Positions 56,071-64,000 of a DNA stretch of 64,000 bases are shown here, piece by piece; the first letter of the stretch is position 1, and the number at the start of each line of letters is the position of its first letter. Under the pieces are notes generated by a model. That model was not told where the DNA came from. It was given only the letters and a program-made list of their open reading frames with translations, and did not search any database. The position numbers and the translations under genes are program-made. Source of the DNA: Pachyseris speciosa (lineage: Eukaryota > Cnidaria > Anthozoa > Scleractinia > Pachyseridae); contig JAEMWC010000448.1 in the NCBI GenBank assembly GCA_016490735.1, forward strand, positions 556,001 to 620,000. The letters are read 5' to 3'.

Positions 56071-59000
56071 GTTTGTATGGAGTCGGTTCCACTGATTGAA
56101 TTTCTTTAACGCAAGAGTTATAATAAGCAATAAGCGGGGATGGCGTAGTGGTCAGACCACTCGCATCCCACCGATGTGGCCCGGGTTCGATTCCCCGAAT
56201 TCGGCATCAAATGTAGGTTGAGTTTATTCTTGGTTCTGGTACTTGCTCCGGGAGGTTCGGTTTCTCCGGGTACTACGCTTTTTCCCATCTCCTCTAAAAC
56301 CAACATTTCTAAACTTCAATTCGATCGGGAATACCGCAAGGGCAATAGCTTTTCAATCGTAGTCGTGAAACCGGGTTTTTTTTTTTTTTTTCTTTAATTT
56401 TTTTTTCTTTTTTGTTATCGGTACTCGAATTCCACGAACTTAGCTTTAATCAACAAAGCAACTAACAACATTTTAGGTTTGAAGAAGATGAAACCAGAAG
56501 CAAAGGGGTAAGTAAATGGAAACAAAAACTAAGTGCGAAGAAATGAAAAACCAATTTTAGTCAAAGTGAAATCTTTCCCAGGGCCGTGCAACTAATAAAA
56601 CAAGTCCTCCATCAACAGCGCTTTGATCATTGCCGCGCCTTGCTCTTATCGCATGACCCAGCAGGCTTTAATCAATGACAATGACGGTGAAAATCAGGCA
56701 ATAACTGTTCTTTCTTTCAATCGTATTATTGTTGCAATGCGCGTGCGAACAATTGTATTTTCTAACGCGCACGAGAAAGTGGAAACCTGACCTCCTTAAA
56801 TCCAGACTCATCTTTGCAAAAAATAATCGGCTCAAAATGTTTCTACTGAAAATAATTTTAATCAAAAATTTCGTAAAAGGTCTTCGTATTGTTGCATGAA
56901 TTTTTGGCAAATTTCCTTAAGGTTGTTTGATTAATCACACAAACGATACGAACTGACATAAAGGTCGGTTTGGAAAATAAATGACTGATATAAGTGATTA
57001 CAGTACCTTGCTTGGACCCTGTAAGAAAGAGAATGTGAAGTGGTCTTATTTTTGCGTTAGACGTTATAAGGGCAGTCGGAAACACTCTAAGTAAATTACG
57101 GCCAAAATAACATCGATAGCCTTTGCAATTTCCGAAAACAACTCATATACGGGATTGCTAATTCCTCAAATGCCGTTGTTCATTCGTCACCAAAAATATG
57201 AAGTTATGGTTGGCCATTTAACCGTACGGCTTATTCATTCCGATGACTGGTTCTCGAAAGAGAAGGACTGAATCTTACGACACATCCCCCTTTAAAAGTT
57301 GCGCCAAGCCAAATACCACAAACTTTTCTGTAACCCACCTCAAAGCCATGCTAGCAGTTAGACTAGGAGTACTTCTGTATTTTTCTTAAGGAAAACAAAG
57401 CGAGCCAGACAAGATAGCGCGCATGACAATTGCCTCCGGTGAGGACACTCAACGCACGGTCAGGTAATTTCCACGCCATTCCTAAGAGTACGGGACTAGT
57501 CGTAGTCTAACGATTGGTCTGTTTTCGCGCGCTTTTTAATGGGTCGTAAAACATGCTTCTTAAGGACGTTCGCGCCAAAATCTTTCCACGGATAAATGTT
57601 TGCTATATTTTAACCCGCGATCAGGCCCAATTTTAGCATCGTTATTATGTCTTCTTATAATTAACACTTAGATTATGAGCTCGAGATTTCTATCGCGTGA
57701 TAGCTGATGAGGGCGCAACCCGAATCATCTATCACGCATCGAAATCGAGAGCGAATAATCTAGTTGTCTTAGCTTAGTATGAATAGTCGTTCAAAATTTA
57801 ACAAGAAAATTATCTAAATCCTCCTCGCAGAAACTTCCACCATTTTGCTCACAACCCCTACTCACTATCTATCACAGAAGAGATAGTGAGTAGCGTAGCC
57901 AATCAGAGAACGGCATTCGTGATACAATGCTAGTAGATTTATACTAATTGCATGGTAATCACTAAGTCGCGCAAGAAAGGCAAAAAAGAAACACAGAAGC
58001 TGTTTTTCCTTACAGGTCAGTACTGCGTTTACAAATTTAATCAATGCCCTGCTGGTCTGACACAAGGTTTTGTCAAATGGGATGATGACGATTACGACGC
58101 CAAATTTAATGACAAGGGAGGGACGCTTCCTGATGGTATATATGATCGTAACACAGAGATCAAGTTTTGTTGTAGAACAGATGGCGATAAAATTCATCCA
58201 ATCTCACTCCCAACTAAGACTCCATTTTTCCTTCTGGCTTACAATTCAACCAAGTGTCAAATGGTCAGTTGGGCTACGGTGTCTCAAGAGTGGATTCATT
58301 ATGACACAGAAAATACGGACAACATAGACAACGCTACAGGGGCATATCCTTTTGAGGCTGGCAAAAAGCACCCGACAATTTACTACTGCTTCTACCAGGG
58401 TAAGTAAGCGGAACATTCTAGAAAGATATTGATGAGGGTGAAATCCTCTGAGTGGCTTTTCCTACTTGAATTTTGTGCCTACAATGAAGAAAGTGTAAAT
58501 ATCCATCCACGTACCATTTCTTTAACGATGACATGATTTTTAACAAACCCGACACAGAAACATGACAACTGTATTTATTCCGACAACAGCTTGTAACTTT
58601 GCAAGTCTACCTCAAAGACTGCCTTAAACACTTTTACACATCTGAAAGTGCAGGTCTCCCTTTTTAAACTCCTTATTTCGCGTCCATTTACGCAACTGAT
58701 TCGCCATCTGACTGTTTCATATTAGCTCGTGAACACTTAGAGTACTCGTTTCGTTACAGTTAATGAAACGGGGGAGGGGTGACAATTCTGTTCCACCACC
58801 CACCAGATATGTTTGAAATTTCAAGGCCAATTACTTAATTTGTCCTTTATTTGTCTTTTGTTCTATTTCGTAAGACGATCGCGCGATGGTCAGCATGGCT
58901 ACCGTCTTTAAAAGGGACAGAAGGGATAATTAATCCGTGCAAGGCAATTTAGGCACCCTAGTGGTTGTTGATCTTTGGTGGTTCGAAAAATAAAACTCTG

Positions 59001-62000
59001 AACTCGATTACGTAACATTTGTTTATTTTGCCCCACAAACGAATTACAACAAGATACAGTTCCGCATACTAGAAAGAAGACAGAGAGTGACGAGGAGACC
59101 CATTGAGAAACTCAGGGTTGGCATTGAGAAACGCAGGGTTGGCGCAGTGGTGAGAGCGCTCGCCTTCCACCAATGTGGCCCGGGTTCGATTCCCGGACTC
59201 GGCGTCATAAGTGGGCTGAAAAAACTGCAATACTTTAGCAAAGACCACCGTTGCAAAATGGAAGAGCCGTATCCTGTAATAGATCTAACCAGCTATAAAA
59301 TTTTAAACTACAAAACGGTAAAAACCAAGTAAGGCTGGTTACGCGGCGAGGAATATATGTATTTGAACCAATATTTCGGGAGGCACAGCCTTCCTTCATA
59401 TATTGTATGGGCTATATAGGTATGTACGGCCCCAAAGGGTATGGTTTTTTAGGCGTTTTGGTCTGAAATAGGGTGTCAATTTTGAAAAAACTGGAATACC
59501 TTAGCAAAGACCACCGTTGCAAAATAGAAGAGCCGGATCCTGTAATAGATCTAACCAGCTATAAAATTGTAAACTAGAAAACGGTAAAAAACAAGTAAGG
59601 CTGGTTACACGGCGAGGAATATATATATTTGAACCAATAATTCGGGAGTCACAGCCTTCCTTCATCAGGGTGTTACATATTATGGCCCTAAGAAAGAAGT
59701 TGTTGATGCAACATGACACTATAATAAAGGCAAACAATACAACGTAAAATAAAAAACGCTACAGTTTGAAAATTTGAAAAAGACGTGACATGAAAATAAA
59801 AGGAAAAGTGTTATATTTCTTCTATAAGGTCAAACCCTTGAACCTTTAGGTATCAACAGAAAAGAAGAAATATAATACTTTTCCTTTTGTTTTCGTGTCA
59901 CGTCTTTTTCATATTTTCAAACTGTAACGTTTTTTATTATATATGTACTGAGATTTACTGCAAAATGAACATGTCAAATAAAAATGATGCGTTGCAGAGT
60001 ACACGCAATCTGATTGGTTGTACGATTTTTCTCACTAGTGAAAAATACCGTATGACAAATCACAACCCGCAGACGAAAGTTTTCACTAGTGACAAAAATC
60101 GTATCGATTTTCCCGCCTTTCACTGACGGCGTCACTAGGCAAAAGGAAAACCATGGCGTCTTCTTCGAGCAATTCAAGGTTTGCAGATATAACTTCAGTA
60201 GAGGAATTTATTGAAGGACAAGAAAACGAAAACACCAGGAAGAAAACTGAACAGAATGTTGCTTTGCTTAAGGAGTTTTTGAGGCTAAAAGATTAGTCAA
60301 GGCCTGTAGAAGAAATTCCCCCACACGAACTGAGTTCATTCATCAGCGAATTTATCATAACAGTAAGAAAGAAAGAAAACAACGAAGATTACGAACCCAC
60401 TTCCTTGCGTGCTATGATGGCCAGTTTTGAACGGTATTTAAAGAAGAAGAATTACGGCTACAGCATTATGAGAGACGTCGAGTTTGAAAAAGCACGAACG
60501 GCATTAAAATCAAAACAAAGAGATCTCAAGAAGAAAGGCAAAGGCGATAAACCAAACGCTTCAGTTCCCCTCACAGAAGACGACATAAAACTGCTGTATG
60601 ACAAAGGATTGTTAGGAAAGTCAACTCCTGAGGCTCTACTGAATACAGTTTGGTTCAACAACACAGTCTATTTCGGTCTCCGTGGTTGTAAGGAACACAG
60701 AGACATGTGTTGGGGCGATGTGCAACTACGCCAAACTACAAATGGCGAGGAATTTTTAGAGTATACTGGGAGACAAACTAAGACTCGAACCGGAGAAAAT
60801 CCCAGAGATGTCAGGCAAATAAAACCGAAAATGTTTTCGGTTCAGGGAAGTGAAAGAGATCCTGTCACTGTTTACAAATTCTACGCGGAGAAAAGACCGT
60901 CGGAAATGAACGACAACAACGCGCCATTTTATCTAGCAGTAAATAACTGTAAAAAACAAGATTCTTCTAAACCATGGTTTAAAAAGTCAGCCGTTGGCGT
61001 GAACAAGCTGAATTCGTTAATGAAAAAAATGGCAGAAAAAACCGGGCTGGGGCCCAATGTAAAGAACCATAGCGGTCGCAAAACAATGATCCAAACTTTA
61101 ACAAACAACGACATCCCAGCGACAGATATTATTCAACTGTCGGGACATAAAAATCTTCAAAGTGTGACAAATTATTCTGTAGTTTCTGAAAAACAGCAAG
61201 TAAAAATGTCTCGTACTTTAAGTGAACTGATGTCCGGGAATGTGCATAGCTTAGAGAAAACTAATTCATCTCAAGTTGGAGAATGCTCCACTGATCCTTC
61301 AGCTAGCTCGGCGGGTCGCTCGGCGGCAGATCATCACCAACAAGCGATGTCGCTTTTCACGGGCGCTGTTATTCATGGAGGTCAATTCAGCATTTCTATT
61401 AACAGCCTCAATCAATCCCCGAAGTTGGCAATCCAAGAAGTTGAGGTAGTCTTCTCCAAAGAGGTACAAAAGGCTAAAAGTACTGGACTCTGACTCTGAT
61501 TAGAATGCATGCATTACTATAATTAGATTTACAAAACAGTCAACTTTTTCAAATTTTATATCTTAGTTACGGTTTTGAACGGCGATATTTAAAGCTGAAA
61601 ATTTTCATTGTTATTTAAAGTTAAAGAATCGTTTAAAAGTAGACTTTGTTCCACTTTCTTCAGAGTCATTGAATAACTTTAATGTTGTAGGAAGTTTTGT
61701 ACGTTCAGTTTGCTCGAATAAAATCATTCGCAACTCGTTGTGGTCTTTGTGTTGATTTCACCGCGCAATTGATAGTTGTTAACATTATTTTGTAATATCT
61801 CAGTACATATATAATAAACGAATTACCTCATGGTTGGTTCGCTTGTACGATTTTTATTCACTCGTTGTGAAGAATCGCAAACTCACTCGTTCGCTGCGCT
61901 CACTCGTTCGTTTTCGATTCTTCACAACTCGTGAATAAAAATCGTACGCACTCACCAACCATGAAGTAATCTCTATTTATCTTACGTTGTATTGTTTACC

Positions 62001-64000
62001 TTTATTATAGTATCATGTTGCATCAACAACTTCTTTTAAATTGTAACGTCGTTTCAACTTAGGGTCATAATATGTAACACTCTGATGAAGGAAGGCTGTT
62101 CACAATTGTTTTCCAATCACTTTTGTCTCTTTCCTTTTTCGACAAGGATGTAATGAAACCCTTTTCGGAGTGAGCGGCACGTTTCAGTCCCCAAACTACC
62201 CTAAAAGGTACCCGGATGGACAACACTGCTCCTGGAGGATCAAGGTCAGCCCAGCAGAACAAATCCACTTAACGTTTACAAACTTCAGTTTGCAAAACGA
62301 GAGCAACACGGATGGTTTATACGTGTATGATGCAGATAATGCTACAGGGGAGGTGTTGGGAGTATTCTACGGAGGTCACCCTCCCCCTAGGGAAGGACTT
62401 GACTCATCTTCAAACCATATGTTTGTAATATTCAAATCAGATAGAAGTGGATCTTACTCCGGATTCAAAGCAGCTTACTACTCAAGGTCTGCCTTAGGTA
62501 GGTAAGAGAAAGCATCATTTTGACTTGAAACACAATGAAACGAACTGGGCTCTCCTAGCAAACCCTCGAATATGTTAAAATAAAACTCGTTGATTAGAAC
62601 TTCAATTTCGTAATGAATAAATCGTGGACTATACTTTAAAACGTTCGTTCAGTCAGTTATTCTGTAACACTATGTATCCCCCACTTCGGCTTGATACTTT
62701 TGACACTCACTCCAGGTTGCGCTTGAATCCGTATCAAGATAGCGGCAGTTTTGATCGAGGAGTAAGGTATCGGCAATGACACAGAGTCATAGGGGATTGC
62801 TAGCAATCTAAAATCCAATTGACGCTTTTACGCTTTAGCGTACTGTACACTGTCGCGGATGAAGATCATCCTCGTCTAGATAAAGTATGGTCAACAAAGA
62901 GTTGATTAAGAAGTCGCACTACCGCGCGTTAAAGTGACACTTGACGCTCTTAGTACTGCACATAACATGCATAAAAGCTACAGTTTTCCGAAATAAGCCT
63001 TAATCACTCTTCGTTTTATTGTGGGACGCTCTTAGGCTGTACTGTACTGCACTGCACTGCACTGCACTGCACTGCGCTGCGCTGCACTGCACTGCACTGC
63101 ACTGCACTGCACTGTACTGTACTGTACTGTACTGTACTGTACTGTACACTCTGTCTCGGATGAGGATTTTTCCTTGTCTGGTTGTAGTATGGCGAACAAT
63201 GAGGTGACCTTGAAGTCGCATTACCACGTGTCCAAACTAAGCCTCAGCCACTCTCTATTTCTTTATTGTGGGAAGCATTGCTTCTTTAACGCAGTCTACC
63301 AAAGAAGTGACGAACCTATGCCAATATATACAGTAAACTCGCTTAGAATGTTTCTAAGTAACTTTCGGTCAGTTTTGTTACCCTTGATTTATCTTGCTGT
63401 GCTTAAATTTTGCTTGGTGTAGTTGAGGGGCAAATAACGCAGGGGCACTCAACAAGCCAAATCAACCAAAAGCTGTAGAAAGGTATTTCTAAGTACCTTA
63501 TGGTGTTTCAAGTCTGTTTAAAGTGATGTTTTGGTCAGCTAGAAAAATTTGATCTGCTCGGATTCCTTAGCTGAAATTTTAATTGCCCGAAAATTTTAGG
63601 GCAAAAATTCTTCCTTTGAGTGAATGCTAGCTGAAATGAACTCTCCACGAACTTTCTAGGAAACTATTTTCTTTACCAAAATGCTAGCTGACGTTTTTAC
63701 CTACCAAAAACAGCAATTATGACCTTTCCGAAGATCTTAGGGGCTATGATCTCCACATTACGAATCTCTTAGGCCAAGTTTCAGCTACTAAAATCTGAAT
63801 GCTTTTTTTAATCGATACCCGAAAGGCCCAAGGCGAACTACTCCCAACCGAACAGATATCTACCGAAACTTGTCGTTGGGTGCCCCTGATAACTGTACTA
63901 GACTGTGTGTCTTATGTTCACCCGATAGTTCACGAAATGGAGAACTTATTCCTACGTTTGCCTCCAAACCAGTGCCCTCTACTTACACTTCGAGCACACC
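55828..64000 (+). CDS. Gene C: ApeC-CUB gene, 5' end missing, continues past window (join 55828..56070, 58016..58399, 62147..62497, 63943..64000)
   Basis: Three intact domain exons in the same phase-1 pattern as gene B, then the start of the stalk exon at the right edge. ApeC (8 Cys) and two-Cys CUB are both full length and open. The signal-peptide exon has been deleted with its flank (near 52418), so the gene either uses another first exon not recognised here or is a recent pseudogene. The Crypton lies in intron 3. TM and tail exons would be beyond 64000. Confidence 0.7.
56137..56400 (+). mobile_element. tRNA-derived SINE, copy in gene C intron 2
   Basis: Orthologous to 29061-29325: A box tggcgtagtgg, B box ggttcgattcc at 56184-56194, same body and T-rich end. 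Confidence 0.85.
57774..57947. mobile_element. MITE upstream of ApeC exon 3 (copy in gene C)
   Basis: Same element as 16366-16563, with ends ttagtat / ctagtagatttatactaa and central hairpin ctactcactatctatcac / gatagtgagtag. Confidence 0.7.
58016..58399 (+). CDS. Gene C exon 3: C-terminal half of ApeC domain
   Basis: Acceptor ttttccttacag, 384 nt open, donor G|GTAAGT, phase 1-1. It encodes GQYCVYKFNQCPAGL, KWDDDDYDAKFND, EIKFCCRTDGDK, TKCQMVSWATVSQEWIHYDT, TIYYCFYQG. Intact. Confidence 0.9.
59137..59219 (+). mobile_element. Truncated copy of the second SINE, gene C intron 3
   Basis: A box ggcgcagtggtgag and B box ggttcgattcc kept. It is cut after gtgggctga and joined to a repeat (gcaatactttagcaaag...) that itself occurs twice (59223 and 59490). 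Confidence 0.75.
60153..61493 (+). pseudogene. Crypton tyrosine recombinase with one in-frame stop
   Basis: ATG 60153 opens a frame to 61493 (446 codons plus stop) broken only by TAG at 60294-60296 (codon 48); from Met 60405 it is open for 362 codons. It starts MASSSSNSRFADITSVEEFI and continues YEPTSLRAMMASFERYLKKK. The catalytic set of tyrosine recombinases is complete: Arg in VYFGLRGCKEHRDMCW, His-x-x-Arg in NHSGRKTMIQTL, His in QLSGHKN and the nucleophile Tyr in SVTNYSV (residues 93, 222, 225, 248 and 257 counted from 60405). The relation is to Crypton recombinases and the host DUF3504 proteins derived from them (KIAA1958/ZMYM type). Initiation at 60405 would lack the N-terminal SAM-like part. 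Confidence 0.88.
61822..61972. repeat. Long palindrome at the 3' side of the Crypton
   Basis: attacctcatggttgg / ccaaccatgaagtaat are the outer arms, gtacgatttttattcactcg / cgtgaataaaaatcgtac and gaagaatcg / cgattcttc the inner ones, around tcgctgcgctcactcg. Confidence 0.8.
62147..62497 (+). CDS. Gene C exon 4: CUB domain
   Basis: Acceptor tcctttttcgacaag, 351 nt open, donor TTAG|GTAGGT, phase 1-1. It encodes GCNETLFGVSGTFQSPNYPK, YPDGQHCSWRIKV, FTNFSLQNESNTDGLYVYDA, LGVFYGGHPPPREG, MFVIFKSDRSG, YSGFKAAYYS. Intact two-Cys CUB. Confidence 0.9.
63038..63148. repeat. Pentanucleotide satellite (ACTGC/ACTGT)n, gene C
   Basis: About 22 units of CTGCA, CTGCG and CTGTA in intron 4, orthologous to 34486-34566 but longer. 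Confidence 0.9.
63943..64000 (+). CDS. Gene C stalk exon, cut by the window edge
   Basis: After ...gaaatggag the frame reads ELIPTFASKPVPSTYTSST, matching the stalk exon of gene B. The exon continues past the window, so it cannot be told whether gene C keeps the TM exon. Confidence 0.55.

Larger units (their letters stand above)
59938..61980 (+). mobile_element. Crypton-type element (tyrosine recombinase) in gene C intron 3
   Basis: The inserted segment is defined against the empty site in gene B (gtaacgtttcttatcttacg near 33419-33440). TTAT occurs at both edges (59934-59937 and 61977-61980). A perfect 21-bp inverted repeat links 59934-59954 with 61797-61817. The only long frame is a DUF3504/Crypton tyrosine recombinase. 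A palindrome at 61822-61972 follows the right inverted repeat. Confidence 0.8.
59651..62100. repeat. Foldback near CUB exon of gene C, split by the Crypton (59651-59933 and 61981-62100)
   Basis: Same foldback as 33143-33548. The right arm is interrupted after gtaacgtttt by 2043 bp and resumes at cttacgttgtattg. Confidence 0.8.

Overview
This is nuclear DNA of an animal, most likely an anthozoan cnidarian such as a stony coral. It has short exons with GT-AG introns, LINEs, tRNA-derived SINEs, many foldback/MITE elements, a hAT and a Crypton. The host genes encode ApeC (apextrin C-terminal) and CUB domains, a combination I associate with coral-type genomes. The species cannot be read from the sequence.

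The backbone is a cluster of duplicated ApeC-CUB receptor genes. The best gene (B, + strand, nine exons between 24499 and 39443) predicts about 493 aa: signal peptide, ApeC domain split over two exons with 8 Cys, CUB domain, Ser/Thr-rich stalk, transmembrane helix and short cytoplasmic tail. All junctions from exon 1 to the exon after the TM exon are phase 1. Gene A (+, 10720-22384) is an open relative that stops inside the stalk, so it predicts a secreted form. Genes Y (8282-4936) and X (2548-1022) lie on the minus strand. Y has a frameshift and X has an unusual GC donor and a LINE beside its exon 2 acceptor. Gene D (41.7-50.5 kb) is broken by an inversion through its CUB exon. Gene C (55828 to window end) has intact domain exons but no signal-peptide exon.

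A and B look like one tandem duplication whose junction (about 22388) fused the stalk exon of A to the 5' flank of B. The A+B block was then copied as D+C, with the same junction near 50486. Shared and private transposon insertions (SINEs, foldbacks, LINEs, Crypton) date the copies relative to each other.

Between the exons are introns built largely of mobile elements: several LINE copies (1.4-1.9, 2.6-3.65, 6.8-7.6, 24.9-26.9 and 27.1-27.6 kb), a hAT with an 8-bp target duplication (13.5-15.1 kb), other TIR elements, pentanucleotide satellites, and a Crypton tyrosine-recombinase element (59.9-62.0 kb) with an exact unoccupied site in copy B. Regions 19.3-22.2 and 45-49.4 kb hold a few exon-like pieces of unrelated, unidentified genes. 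No rRNA, functional tRNA or CRISPR was seen.
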